Notes: generated by a model from the sequence alone, not told the origin. A stretch of DNA of 64,000 nt from Proteus vulgaris (GCF_033708015.1 NZ_CP137920.1:2542001-2606000); one strand, 5' to 3'. Shown: positions 37,691 through 47,502, counted from the stretch's first letter. Numbers and translations are program-made.

Positions 37691-39343
37691 TTACCAGCCA
37701 TAAGAGACACCTCCGCCAACAACACCGCGATCTTCTGTATTCCATGAAGCAGAAACGCGAATAATGGCGCTTTCTGTTATTTGATACTGAGCACCTGTTG
37801 CAAATGCATTAGCATCTCGATAATTACCAACACCGACGCCTAAACTAAACGTATGATTAGTTACATAAGGAATATTAGCCATTGCCGCAACAGAGGCAAT
37901 ACCCGCGCTTGCTCTTTTGTCTACTTTATTGATTTTATTATCCATATTTTTAAGTGCAATATCGTTATCAATAAAGATATTCTTAATTTTATTATTGGTA
38001 TATTCGTTAGCGGTAGAGATTGAATCATGTTTTGTATTTTCAATATACTCCTTCAGCGATTCATCCCTTTCATTAATCATATTATTAGTGATATTAATAT
38101 ATTCATTTCCTTTTTGAGTAACATATTTTTCACGCTCTTTAATTATTTTTTCATTATTGTTATTAATAATCCTTTCTACACCTGTTGTTATTTTATTGAT
38201 CTCAATATCCGTATAATTATTAGCTTTTTTTTCTGATGTTTTAATTTTCCCTTCTGTTGAAGCCGTCAGTTCATCTCTAACGTTACTCACATGCTCAACT
38301 ATTTTTTTATCATGCTCATTAACTTTAAAATCCGTATATTCTTTACCACTATTTTCAATCTCAATAATTTTATTATTTGTATAGTTTTCAGAGTCTTTTT
38401 TTATATCTGACAACCTTCCTTCATTATAAATGTACATTTCATTTTTAACTTCGTTGATATGATTGACTGTCTTCGCTTGATGTTCATTTATTTTACTATC
38501 CGTATACTGATTTGATTTCTTTTCTGCATTCTCTGCAAATGTTTTAGCCTTTAATTCACTTTCTTTTAAAACCGTTTCATTTGCTTTTATGATATCTCTC
38601 TGTATTACTTTATTATTATCATTTATCTGTTGAGTTGTTGTTTCAATAACCTTGTTTTTTTCTTGCTCTATCTTATTGTAAATAGAGGTATTATTTTCAT
38701 TAATACGTTTATCTGTCTCAATAAGAACATTATCTTTTTCTTTTCTTAATTGAGATACATTTACCGCATCTGTATCTTCCGTTCCTGCGGCTACATTAAT
38801 AATTTGTCTCTGATTTTTGTCACTGCCGATTGATAAAGTATTATTGCGATCATTGCTACTATTATCACCTAATATAATAGCATTACTTGCTGATCCTGAA
38901 GATTTACTGCCAATAATAACTGAATTATCTGCATTATCGGAAAGGCGACTGCCACTCCCTAAAATAACGCCATTTTCAGCATTATTTATAGTTTCCTTAC
39001 CAATACTTATTGCATCTTTACTTTCACTATACGCTTGAGAACCAATAGAAAGTGAACCGTCACCGATTGCCATTGCTCCACTTCCCAACGACAATGCATT
39101 ATCGCCTATTGCTGTACTTCTGTGGCCGATTGCGGTTGCATTTTCACCTTCGGCTCCCGCATTAGCGCCAATCGCGGTTGATTGGTCCGAATGTGCCCAT
39201 GTATTATATCCAAGCGCTGTCGATTCATTACCATCTGCTTTACTATTCCCACCTAATAAAGTGGTATTATTAGCATAAGAGAAAGTGGGTGAAAATAATA
39301 TAATTACTAATAATTTAATCTTGAAATTTATATTCCAAATCAT
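37691..39343 (-). CDS. Trimeric autotransporter adhesin (YadA-like)
   Basis: The protein has 550 residues. Signal peptide residues 1-25. The head (about 27-180) is built of 14-residue-type YadA repeats (STAIGANAGAEGENATAIGH and similar), followed by a neck with DAVNVSQL. The stalk (about 200-465) is coiled coil with a tandem repeat of the YTDxKxNEH type. The membrane anchor (about 470-550) holds four beta strands and ends GGGVSYGW. It forms a trimer in the outer membrane and should bind host matrix or cells. It is small for the class, AT-rich, isolated, and likely accessory DNA. Confidence 0.92.
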   Translation of the reverse strand: MIWNINFKIKLLVIILFSPTFSYANNTTLLGGNSKADGNESTALGYNTWAHSDQSTAIGANAGAEGENATAIGHRSTAIGDNALSLGSGAMAIGDGSLSIGSQAYSESKDAISIGKETINNAENGVILGSGSRLSDNADNSVIIGSKSSGSASNAIILGDNSSNDRNNTLSIGSDKNQRQIINVAAGTEDTDAVNVSQLRKEKDNVLIETDKRINENNTSIYNKIEQEKNKVIETTTQQINDNNKVIQRDIIKANETVLKESELKAKTFAENAEKKSNQYTDSKINEHQAKTVNHINEVKNEMYIYNEGRLSDIKKDSENYTNNKIIEIENSGKEYTDFKVNEHDKKIVEHVSNVRDELTASTEGKIKTSEKKANNYTDIEINKITTGVERIINNNNEKIIKEREKYVTQKGNEYINITNNMINERDESLKEYIENTKHDSISTANEYTNNKIKNIFIDNDIALKNMDNKINKVDKRASAGIASVAAMANIPYVTNHTFSLGVGVGNYRDANAFATGAQYQITESAIIRVSASWNTEDRGVVGGGVSYGW

Positions 39344-39712
39344 ATCTACATTACTCCTAAATTAAAAAACCCATATATAGAGTAATATGTATTTTATTTT
39401 TTACACCTTATATATTTTATAAAACCACTTAATATTTCTTAATGATTCTATTAAATATAAATAATAACATTAATTGATAATTATTATATCAATTAAAAAT
39501 AAAAAAAGATTTTTTAATTTTTAATATTAAATCAATAACTAAAGAAAAAATAAAAATAATAAAAAACAAAAACAGACCTCATAATTTAAAATAAAAAACA
39601 TTCTTGTAAAATTAAAATATTCTAGAATTTGAGAAGGAGATCAAATAAAAAATAACATTCTTTTTTATATTTTAGTGACATAACTAAAATATACTACAAT
39701 AACATCTAAGTA
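39344..39712. other. AT-rich region upstream of the adhesin
   Basis: About 370 bases made largely of A and T, carrying the adhesin promoter on the minus strand. No ORF or operator was identified; the composition suggests H-NS binding. Confidence 0.5.
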
Positions 39713-39746
39713 AAAGCCCCTAAACATCTTTATGTTTAGGGGCTTT
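39713..39746. terminator. Terminator after the CatB-like gene
   Basis: AAAGCCCCTAAACAT / ATGTTTAGGGGCTTT, a 15-base perfect stem with a 4-base loop. T-rich on both sides, so it can act in either direction; the CatB-like gene stops 4 bases before it on the minus strand. Confidence 0.9.
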
Positions 39747-39749
39747 GTT

Positions 39750-40379
39750 TTACTCAATAAAATTCGCTTCCGCGATTAATAATTTATCAATTGATGATTG
39801 GCATAAAAGAGGTCTAAGTGATTCAAATTTTTTTTCTGACCATTGGTAAATCTTTAAAGATAAAAGTTGCTCAATAATATTTGGCTCAAAACGATATTTA
39901 AGCTGCCGCGCGGGCGTTCCTCCCACAATACTATAAGGCTCAACATTTTTGGCAACAACGCTATTTGCCGCAACAATAGCCCCTTCTCCAATCGTTACAC
40001 CAGGCATTATCATTGCACGCATTCCTATCCATGCACCATCGTGAATATGAGTGTCACCCTTACCAATATAGGCTTCCTCAATCTTATCCATAAAAGGATA
40101 AAGCGAGAACCAATCCATGCGGTGAGTATGATTTCCACCCATTAATATAACCGCCTGTGCACCAATACAGACATAATCGCCAATATATAATTTGTCAATT
40201 TCCCACAATGGTTCCCATTGTAGGCTAACTTCATCACCATAAAGATAACGAACCACAGAGGTTTCAAATCCGTCATCCCAGCAATCACTGTAATAACTGT
40301 GTTGCCCTTTAATGATAATGTTTTTATTTTTAACTGTTTCGTGCAGATATTCTACACGTGACCAATGTTTATTTTTCAT
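39750..40379 (-). CDS. CatB-like xenobiotic acetyltransferase
   Basis: The 209-residue left-handed beta-helix (hexapeptide) protein matches the CatB/Vat family in GQHSYYS, the catalytic His86 region GGNHTHRMDWFSLYPF, WIGMRAMIMPGVTIGEGAIV and YSIVGGTPARQLKYRF. Family members acetylate chloramphenicol or streptogramins. This one differs from typical CatB in the N-terminal third, so activity on chloramphenicol is inference. No integron or IS is adjacent. Confidence 0.82.
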   Translation of the reverse strand: MKNKHWSRVEYLHETVKNKNIIIKGQHSYYSDCWDDGFETSVVRYLYGDEVSLQWEPLWEIDKLYIGDYVCIGAQAVILMGGNHTHRMDWFSLYPFMDKIEEAYIGKGDTHIHDGAWIGMRAMIMPGVTIGEGAIVAANSVVAKNVEPYSIVGGTPARQLKYRFEPNIIEQLLSLKIYQWSEKKFESLRPLLCQSSIDKLLIAEANFIE

Positions 40380-40419
40380 AATATGACTCGCAATAAATTA
40401 GTGAGTCATCAAAGAATGC

Positions 40420-40518
40420 TTAATTCTCTGATGATGTGTTCGCATTCAAAACACATCGTCTTAAGCAATCCTTGGTTGAACCAATAGGAAGTTCTTCTTC
40501 ATCTTGTTTACCCCCCAT
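40420..40518 (-). pseudogene. Possible remnant ORF
   Basis: A 32-codon frame starts MGGKQDEEELPIGSTKDCLR and ends NANTSSEN; the same frame stays open upstream to about 40575 with coding-like residues (KLYYGADKRQALTYC) but has no start there and runs into a terminator. It looks like the 3' end of a lost gene, though a real small gene is possible. No family was recognised. Confidence 0.3.
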
Positions 40519-40575
40519 TTTTACAGCGCAATACGTTAATGCTTGCCGTTTATCTGCTCCATAATAAAGCTTATT

Positions 40576-40626
40576 AAAGAAAAAGCCACGGTTCCTCTAA
40601 TAATCCCCTACTATTCTCCGTGGCTT
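40576..40626 (-). terminator. Terminator after the OYE-type reductase
   Basis: AAGCCACGG / CCGTGGCTT, 9-base stem around a 26-base loop, followed on the minus strand by TTTCTTTAA. Lies 8 bases past the gene stop. Confidence 0.75.
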
Positions 40627-40633
40627 GGTATCA

Positions 40634-41725
40634 CTATTTAAAAAAATCTTTACTTCCATGAGGCGCACAACGTAAATATTGAGGTGCTACTTTTATGGTT
40701 TGTTTAAGTTTTTCTGCCGCATGCCAAGGCCAACGAGGATCGTAAAGAATACCTCGACCTAATGCGATAAAATCAGCCTGCTCAGTAAGTAAAATAGCTT
40801 CAGCTTGTTCGGGTTCAGTAATTAGGCCAACGGTAATAACAGGTAGTTGTGTTTCATTATAAATTGCTTGAGCAAATGGTACTTGATAATTAGGTCCTAG
40901 TTTAATTTCTTGTTTTTCTGATAATCCACCAGAAGAAACATGAATATAATGGCAACCTAATTCTTCAAGATGTTGTGTTAAAGCAATCGCACTTTCTAAG
41001 TCCCAGCCACCTTCAACCCAATCTGTTGCAGAAATTCTTACACCAACACAAATATTATCTGAAACTGCATTTTTCACAGCAACAAAAACATCCACCAACA
41101 ACCGACTACGATTATTGAAATCGCCACCGTATTGATCCATTCTGTGATTGGATAATGGAGATAGAAACTCATGTAATAAATACCCATGAGCACCGTGGAT
41201 CTCAATAACATCAAATCCTGCTGACTCAGCTCTTCTCGCGGCATCAACAAAAGCGTGTTTTATTTCTTCAATTTCATCAATAGACAGAGCATGAGGCTGA
41301 TGAGCCTGACCAAAAGGAATTTCTGAAGGTGCGACTTTTTGCCAACCATTAGGAGAGTCTGGTGCTAATGATGCACCACCATTCCAAGGCAAATCAGTCG
41401 ATGCTTTACGTCCTGCATGTGCAATCTGTATACCTATTTTTGCCGTTGAATATTGCTTAACATTATCGACAAGTTTTTTTAATTCGCTGCTATGTTGATC
41501 AGACCAAATGCCTAAATCTTTATAACTAATGCGACCTCTAGGCTCAACCGCTGTTGCTTCAACAATCACTAACGAAGCACCCGATAGTGCTAGCTGCCCA
41601 TAATGCATAGTATGCCATGCTGTCGGGAAACCATCTTGTGCTGAGTATTGGCACATAGGTGCAACAATAATACGGTTATCTAACTGATGGGGGCCTAATT
41701 TTTTAGGGGAGAACAACAAACTCAT
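40634..41725 (-). CDS. NADH:flavin oxidoreductase (YqjM/OYE class)
   Basis: The 363-residue TIM-barrel flavoprotein has the thermophilic-like OYE signature Cys25 (VAPMCQYSAQ), the His177/His180 pair in EIHGAHGYLLHEFLSP, and the FMN-phosphate motif ALGRGILYDPRWPWHAA. It should reduce electrophilic alkenes and nitro compounds with NAD(P)H. The ATG at 41725 follows AGGAGG. It is monocistronic with a clear terminator. Confidence 0.9.
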   Translation of the reverse strand: MSLLFSPKKLGPHQLDNRIIVAPMCQYSAQDGFPTAWHTMHYGQLALSGASLVIVEATAVEPRGRISYKDLGIWSDQHSSELKKLVDNVKQYSTAKIGIQIAHAGRKASTDLPWNGGASLAPDSPNGWQKVAPSEIPFGQAHQPHALSIDEIEEIKHAFVDAARRAESAGFDVIEIHGAHGYLLHEFLSPLSNHRMDQYGGDFNNRSRLLVDVFVAVKNAVSDNICVGVRISATDWVEGGWDLESAIALTQHLEELGCHYIHVSSGGLSEKQEIKLGPNYQVPFAQAIYNETQLPVITVGLITEPEQAEAILLTEQADFIALGRGILYDPRWPWHAAEKLKQTIKVAPQYLRCAPHGSKDFFK

Positions 41726-41866
41726 TTAAAGCCTCCTGCTATCAATAAGAATTTATGCGAAGAAAAACATCTTCGCTTTTCGATATACCATTTAAATATA
41801 CAAGTTTAAGGCTATCGGATCTTATTTATTTAGGCGATGCTTTACTTCACATTGTGAAAAACAAAA

Positions 41867-41892
41867 AGATCAGCATCAATTGCTGATCTCTT
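41867..41892. terminator. Terminator after the DUF2798 gene
   Basis: AGATCAGCA / TGCTGATCT with a 5-base loop; followed by TTTTT on the minus strand and TTTTTT on the plus strand. Confidence 0.85.
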
Positions 41893-41898
41893 TTTTAA

Positions 41899-42177
41899 TT
41901 AATCATTGGATTTGGCTGGTTTCACTAATAATAGTGAAAAACGTCTTGCAATAGGTAAGACGAATAAAACAGTAGGAAAAGCAATCATCCAAGAGATCCC
42001 CCAAGAAGTTAACCATGGGGAGATAACGTGCATTCCCATTCCTAACGATTTGATGGTACTAATAAAAGCAACAATACCTGACATAATAAAAGAAAGGAAA
42101 AAAGGAACAAGAAAAATCATTGCTCGAGTAGGAAGTTTAGGAATACCTAAAAAGTAATTTTTGTCCTGAAAAGACAT
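41899..42177 (-). CDS. DUF2798-type small membrane protein
   Basis: The protein is about 92 residues, starting at the ATG at 42177 with GGAGTC upstream; the longer frame adds 16 residues without a site. It has two transmembrane helices (LPTRAMIFLVPFFLSFIMSG and WGISWMIAFPTVLFVLPIAR), typical of the DUF2798 family of unknown function. Single gene. Confidence 0.72.
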   Translation of the reverse strand: MSFQDKNYFLGIPKLPTRAMIFLVPFFLSFIMSGIVAFISTIKSLGMGMHVISPWLTSWGISWMIAFPTVLFVLPIARRFSLLLVKPAKSND

Positions 42178-42416
42178 AGATAAAGACTCCAATAATGCGA
42201 TTGTATAACAGCACATAACTGCCAATACAACAGGCTAAAAAGTTATATGCGTTGATTAACGTAAACGCTTACGAGTCTTTTTGACTAAACTGAGAGTCAG
42301 TTTATTAATAAATATGTCTTTGTCAACTAAATTATTCTCATTATCATTTAGGTGATAGTTGATAAAATTCAGATTAGTGAAAATGAGAAAACACATTATG
42401 GCTTTCTCATCTTTTT

Positions 42417-42755
42417 TTACCAATCTCGTGTTGCAATTAATTCTTCTACATCAGCATCTTCAAAGCCATATTCATCAGCGATAACACCAAAATCTTCAGC
42501 GATACACTCTCTTGCTACTGTTTCAATTTCGCTATCTTCCTCATAAAATTCTTCAGCTAGTTCATTAAATTGATCCGTTGTTTCTTGTGTTAAAATATAA
42601 AGTTCTGCCAAATTTTTAGGTGAAGTTGCTTCTATTTTGACACAAAGCGATTTTAATAAATCTTGCCCTTTTTTTACAAGGTGTGTTGGATAATAATTAT
42701 CATTGTCCATTTCTTTTAAAAAAGAATACTCGGCTAATACTTTATTTTTAATCAT
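42417..42755 (-). CDS. DUF5713-like acidic protein
   Basis: The protein is about 112 residues, starting at the ATG at 42755, 8 bases after AAGGA. The first half (YSFLKEMDNDNYYPTHLVKKGQ) resembles DUF5713 proteins; the C-terminal half is strongly acidic with EEFYEEDSEIETVA. It is probably a small immunity-like or regulatory cytosolic protein, but the function is unknown. Confidence 0.65.
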   Translation of the reverse strand: MIKNKVLAEYSFLKEMDNDNYYPTHLVKKGQDLLKSLCVKIEATSPKNLAELYILTQETTDQFNELAEEFYEEDSEIETVARECIAEDFGVIADEYGFEDADVEELIATRDW

Positions 42756-42916
42756 GAAGAACATCCTTATCTAAATATTTATCTTAAGGTTATTAAAGTG
42801 TACTTATTATCTTAATTATTGGAAAGTATATTACGTTTCTTAATTAAATGTCTCGCGTTTATTTCTATACATTTGTAGGATCCTGATCAGCAAACAAAAA
42901 CAGGTAATTAATTAAA

Positions 42917-43648
42917 ATGGCTAAAAAAATACAAGTTATATTTCTTTTTTTGACTATTGCACTATTCTCTTTTTTGGCCATTAATAAATATTTAAAAAGC
43001 TCACCTTTGGCAACATGGTACTTCTATGGTAATAACGGGGAATATATGACTGGTCATTACTACCCACCAGCAGAAGATGATGCAACAGATACGGTGATCT
43101 CCATTCCAGAAAAACCCACTAAAGAAGGTTTAACAATAACACATTGGGACACTTGTAATATTGAATTGAATATTGATAATAAAACGCTTTATATTTCTTA
43201 TTTTACAAGCGGTCTTATTCAAGCCACATTATCAATAAAAACCACATCTTATGTTGCACTAACTGAGTTGTATTTTTATCAACCTGATGATATGCATTGG
43301 TCAATAAATCGGCTAGAGGATGGGACATACAAAGGTTGGATATGGGATAATGTTGCAAATCAACTTATTTCTGTTCGTTATCAAGAAGATAAAAAAACAA
43401 TCATTGACGGTACAAAATATACATTGATGCCAGAAAGTTATTGGCTCTTTCAACGTTGGGCTAATGGCGTTTTAGTGGAAGAATACGCTTTAGATGATTT
43501 ACCAGCAAAAGATGGTTTTATTCCTGAGATAGATAAACAAAGGCTAACTCAAGCAAAAGCAGCGCTTCAAACTACGGTGAATGAATTAGTGATACCATTA
43601 AATTTACCCTTTAACGTAATGCTGTGGGATAACTCACTTTGTAAGTAA
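42917..43648 (+). CDS. Hypothetical membrane-anchored protein (DUF2931-like)
   Basis: The 243-residue protein has one N-terminal signal-anchor helix (residues ~6-26) and a soluble domain rich in Trp and Tyr (TWYFYGNNGEY, DDMHWSINRLEDGTYKGWIW, YWLFQRWANG). The Trp-rich layout recalls DUF2931 proteins, but the match was made by eye and is weak. Likely periplasmic. Its neighbour is also of unknown function. Confidence 0.65.
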   Translation: MAKKIQVIFLFLTIALFSFLAINKYLKSSPLATWYFYGNNGEYMTGHYYPPAEDDATDTVISIPEKPTKEGLTITHWDTCNIELNIDNKTLYISYFTSGLIQATLSIKTTSYVALTELYFYQPDDMHWSINRLEDGTYKGWIWDNVANQLISVRYQEDKKTIIDGTKYTLMPESYWLFQRWANGVLVEEYALDDLPAKDGFIPEIDKQRLTQAKAALQTTVNELVIPLNLPFNVMLWDNSLCK

Positions 43649-43659
43649 TAATATCATGT

Positions 43660-43690
43660 GAAATGCTCCCAGAGGGTTGGGAGCATTTCT
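43660..43690 (+). terminator. Stem-loop after the 243-residue gene
   Basis: GAAATGCTCCCA / TGGGAGCATTTC, 12-base stem with a 6-base loop; no long T run. Confidence 0.65.
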
Positions 43691-44336
43691 GACACAGAAC
43701 GATTTAATTTATATTAAATAATACCATCTAATTTCATGTAAGTTCCTTTTATTGAAAATCCAATTCCTTTCAAGTAGCTAATTTTTGCTGTAAGAGTATA
43801 GATGAATAGTGTAAATAATTTAAATCTAATAAAAATGTTGCACAACAGGGATATACTAAAACAATTATCTATTTTCAATAAAAGGATAAGATATCAATTT
43901 AATGGCTATATTATTCAATAAAATCAATGTTTTATATTTATATTATTTTAAATATGAAACCTTATTTATTAAGTGTTGATTTTTAATAGAATTCTATTTT
44001 AAATCTAAAGTATTTTAAATAAACTATTTAAGTTATCTTAGCACAACAGAGCTAAATATTTATTAGCCATATTAGATTAATGACACTAGTTTTATCTAAA
44101 AGAATACTTTTTAATTAACATTAAATGCCTTAGTGAGATAAAAATGAAATAAGCAGCATTCTTGTCTCAATCTATTCCTAAAAGTTTCAGTTATTTATTT
44201 TTATTAAAACATATTAAATAAAAATTTATCTTACATTAAGAGTTCATTAATCAAACCTTGCTTTAGATTTTATTATATTGCTCAATTTTTATTTGGCTCT
44301 TATACTTTCTTAAGACGATTTTAGGTAGGTGTTATT
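43691..44336. other. Intergenic region before the two-component system
   Basis: About 645 AT-rich bases with no plausible ORF or recognised operator. Contains the promoter of the response-regulator gene. Confidence 0.5.
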
Positions 44337-45002
44337 ATGAATATTTTATTAGTTGAAGACGATTTACAACTCGGTAAAGCACTTTGTCGCGGACTTGAAA
44401 TTGCAGGTTTTCAACCATGTTGGGTTAGATTGCTTGCAGATGCTCGTGTTCAATTAAAACAACGCTCTTTTGATTTAATGCTATTAGATTTAGGTCTACC
44501 TGATGGTGATGGGCAAGATGAACTGATTGCGCTAAGAAAAAGTGGCGAGAAAATCCCCATTATTATTTTAACTGCCCGCACTCAAATTGATAATTTAGTA
44601 CAAACATTAGATTCAGGCGCAGATGATTTTTTACCAAAGCCTTTTGCTATGCCTGAACTTATTTCTCGCGTAAAGGCGGTTAGTCGCAGAATGGCGGGTT
44701 TTTCTTCACAAATATGGTCTATTGGCAACTTACAACTTAATCCAGCAAACCATCAAGTCACTTTAAATGATGAATTGCTTTTATTATCAGGCAAAGAATA
44801 TCAGCTTTTATATGAATTAATGCGCAATACTGACAATGTGGTACGTAAATCAGATTTGGAGCAACGTTTATTTGGTTTAGACGATAAAATTGAAAGTAAC
44901 TCCCTTGAAGTACATATGCATAATTTACGGAGAAAAATAGGCAAAGAACGCATTATCACGGTTCGTGGCGTAGGTTATTTATTAAAAAAAGAAACTAATT
45001 AA
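44337..45002 (+). CDS. OmpR-family response regulator (QseB/PmrA-like)
   Basis: The protein has 221 residues: receiver domain with Glu7/Asp8/Asp9 and phospho-acceptor Asp51, Lys in LPKPFAMPEL, and a winged-helix domain (about 128-218) ending IITVRGVGYLL. Closest in pattern to the QseB/PmrA/TctD group of enterics. Its stop is directly followed by the kinase start. Signal and targets cannot be read from sequence. Confidence 0.9.
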   Translation: MNILLVEDDLQLGKALCRGLEIAGFQPCWVRLLADARVQLKQRSFDLMLLDLGLPDGDGQDELIALRKSGEKIPIIILTARTQIDNLVQTLDSGADDFLPKPFAMPELISRVKAVSRRMAGFSSQIWSIGNLQLNPANHQVTLNDELLLLSGKEYQLLYELMRNTDNVVRKSDLEQRLFGLDDKIESNSLEVHMHNLRRKIGKERIITVRGVGYLLKKETN

Positions 45003-46406
45003 ATGCAGATCCGCTCCTTCTTTATTTACACCATAGTCCTTCAGATTATCTCCATCGTTATGCTTTGGGGCGTTTGGTTAGCTTGGATACAATTTGATTA
45101 TCTTGCTGAGTTCGAAAAAGTTTATAATAAACAGCAAGAAATTATTGCTGAGGGTTTTGCTAATACCTTAGAGATTGTCGCCGACCAGCCTGAAGTTCTC
45201 AAAGAAATCGCTCATAATTTACAAGGTATGTATATCGACGCCATGCTCAATGGTGAAGATGACGAACTACAATATCTACCGTGGCTTATTGTGTTAGATG
45301 TAAATAATACTCTCATTTATACTAATCGCCCTGAGTTACCTATCCCTACAAAAGTACTTTCATTAGCATCAGAAAAAATATCTGTCGCAGGTGAAAAATG
45401 GATCCTCTCTTTTAGTTGGGGAGAAAAACATAAAATAAAAGTCTTTATTGGTGAATCGGTTGAAGACAGAGGCCATGTTATTGGTAACCCTATTGAAGGT
45501 ACCTTTGTGCCTTTCCTATTTATTCTCGCGACTGTAATTTTTGCGATCTTAATTACCGCTTATTTTAGTTTACGCCCTTTAAGACAAGCTGCAGAGCTTA
45601 TCTCTAATCGTAAGCCACGCAATTTAACGCCAATTAATGTAGGTCAGCAATTTAAAGAAATTCGCCCTATCTTTAAAGAACTAAACCAATTAATGGCCAG
45701 AATTGACGCTGCTAATATTCGAGAAAAACAATTTATGGCTGATGCTGCTCATGAATTAAGAACACCAATAGCGGCTGTTATCGCTCAATTACACCTACTC
45801 TCTTTAGTCGATGATCAGCAAGAACGCGAAGAAATTGTTAATGATATGAAACAATCTCTTGATAGAGCTGCCGCTCTATCTCATCAATTAATTGATTTAG
45901 CACGATTAGAATGTGACGATTTCCCATTAAAAATAGAATCTCTCGATATCTATAACGTCATTGGAAATGCAATAGCACAACGCGTTCCTTATGCGATTAC
46001 TAAGAATATTGAGTTATCACTTAATGAAGGGTACGCTTTAACGCTGAAAACCGACAAACAGGCTTTACTCTCTATATTTAATAATCTACTTGATAATGCC
46101 ATTAAATATTGTCCTAACGGTAGCCAAGTTGAAGTAACTATTGAAAATCGATACGCAGAAGGGATCCATGTTATCGTGCGTGATAATGGTCCTGGCGTTG
46201 CAAAAGAACATATCAATGCTCTATTTTCGCGTTTTTATCGCGTACCAGGCTCTAACGAAACGGGTAGCGGATTAGGTCTATCTATTGCACAAAATCTCGC
46301 TAATAAAATTCAAGCATCACTCATTGTCACTGAAGGGCTAAATAATAAAGGGATTGGTTTTATTATTGTCTTACCTTTAGAGGCTAAATCACCAGATAAC
46401 GATTAA
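45003..46406 (+). CDS. Sensor histidine kinase (QseC/PmrB-like)
   Basis: The protein has 467 residues: transmembrane helix ~8-30, periplasmic domain ~31-166, transmembrane helix ~168-190, HAMP-like linker, phospho-acceptor His250 in DAAHELRTPIAAV, and HATPase with N box (NNLLDNAIKYCP), DNGPGV and GSGLGLSIAQN. The ATG overlaps no codon of the regulator gene but abuts its stop (TAA-ATG), so the two are coupled. The periplasmic domain is too divergent to assign a ligand. Confidence 0.9.
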   Translation: MQIRSFFIYTIVLQIISIVMLWGVWLAWIQFDYLAEFEKVYNKQQEIIAEGFANTLEIVADQPEVLKEIAHNLQGMYIDAMLNGEDDELQYLPWLIVLDVNNTLIYTNRPELPIPTKVLSLASEKISVAGEKWILSFSWGEKHKIKVFIGESVEDRGHVIGNPIEGTFVPFLFILATVIFAILITAYFSLRPLRQAAELISNRKPRNLTPINVGQQFKEIRPIFKELNQLMARIDAANIREKQFMADAAHELRTPIAAVIAQLHLLSLVDDQQEREEIVNDMKQSLDRAAALSHQLIDLARLECDDFPLKIESLDIYNVIGNAIAQRVPYAITKNIELSLNEGYALTLKTDKQALLSIFNNLLDNAIKYCPNGSQVEVTIENRYAEGIHVIVRDNGPGVAKEHINALFSRFYRVPGSNETGSGLGLSIAQNLANKIQASLIVTEGLNNKGIGFIIVLPLEAKSPDND

Positions 46407-46430
46407 TAGATAGATAACCGCTATTTCAGA

Positions 46431-46464
46431 ATAAAGGAGGCACTACACCTCCTTTTTATTTTGT
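46431..46464 (+). terminator. Terminator after the kinase gene
   Basis: AAAGGAGG-CACTACA-CCTCCTTT followed by TTATTTTG. Confidence 0.85.
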
Positions 46465-46486
46465 CTTGATGAGTCTTTAAAGGATA

Positions 46487-46813
46487 TTACCCCAAAAGAT
46501 TAATTAACCAGCGTAGGCTCGCTGTTACTATTGCTGCGCTAATTACAATCATAATAAAAGGTTTTTTCTGCCAAGTAAGTACGCCCGCGACACCCACACC
46601 AATGATTTTTGAAATATCGGCAAGTTGGTCACCATCAAAAAATGTCGATGTCATCGCCACTGAAAATAGAATAACAATCGCCGATAATGAGAGGATTTCT
46701 TTAACTCTCTCAGATACACCTGCTTTATTATTGAGTAATATTCCAGAAAGGCGCATAGCGTATGTACCAACAGCAAGGATCATAATTCCTGTAATAATAG
46801 AAGCTGCGGACAT
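46487..46813 (-). CDS. AzlD-like branched-chain amino acid exporter subunit
   Basis: The 108-residue protein has four hydrophobic helices (AzlD/YgaH family). It partners with the AzlC-type protein upstream; the start overlaps that stop by one base (TAATG). E. coli YgaZH of this type exports valine. No ribosome site is needed beyond coupling. Confidence 0.82.
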   Translation of the reverse strand: MSAASIITGIMILAVGTYAMRLSGILLNNKAGVSERVKEILSLSAIVILFSVAMTSTFFDGDQLADISKIIGVGVAGVLTWQKKPFIMIVISAAIVTASLRWLINLLG

Positions 46814-47475
46814 TATATTTTCCTTATCACAAACAATACGCCTAATAGCGATAATAAAACGGGGATCCCTGCTGGGAGAAATAATGTGGTTGAGAGCGCA
46901 ATAATGCTCCCGATTATTGCGGCATGACGAGTAAGTTTATTTTTTAATGCGGGTAAACTTAATGCGAGAATGATAGCGGGAAACATCGCATCTAGTCCTA
47001 ACATCTTTATATCGACAATAAATGATCCTAAGTAAACACCAAACATGGTACCTAAAGGCCAAACAAATAAAATTCCTAACCCACAAGCCCAAAACGCTAA
47101 TTTATTTTGTTCTGCGGTACGTTGAGATAAACCAAATACAACACTTTCATCATTTAATATATGAAAACCTAATAATGATTTAAGCCCTTTCCCTGGTAAA
47201 TCCTTTACTGCCAGACTAAAAGGAATATGTCGTGCATTGACCATTAATCCAGCAAGAGCTGCATATATTGCACTTCCTCCCATTGCGATAATACCAATAA
47301 AAAGAAATTCAGAAGCGCCCGCTAAAACAAAAATGGATAACACCAACGGTACCCAAAAATCAAAGCCTTGTGTATATGCTAGCGCACCATAAGAGATACC
47401 GACGATACCATCTGCTAATGAAACAAGCACAATATCTCTAAGTACGTTATTATCAAGACGACTGTTAGTTTGCAT
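46813..47475 (-). CDS. AzlC-like branched-chain amino acid exporter subunit
   Basis: The 220-residue AzlC/YgaZ-family membrane protein (GIVGISYGALAYTQGFDFWVPLV-type N-terminus, then multiple helices) is the larger subunit of the exporter. It is transcribed divergently from the XRE-cupin regulator at 47561, with an operator-like inverted repeat in the 85-base gap. Confidence 0.85.
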   Translation of the reverse strand: MQTNSRLDNNVLRDIVLVSLADGIVGISYGALAYTQGFDFWVPLVLSIFVLAGASEFLFIGIIAMGGSAIYAALAGLMVNARHIPFSLAVKDLPGKGLKSLLGFHILNDESVVFGLSQRTAEQNKLAFWACGLGILFVWPLGTMFGVYLGSFIVDIKMLGLDAMFPAIILALSLPALKNKLTRHAAIIGSIIALSTTLFLPAGIPVLLSLLGVLFVIRKI

Positions 47476-47502
47476 AGAATGTAGTATTTTTTATCGAACC
47501 AT

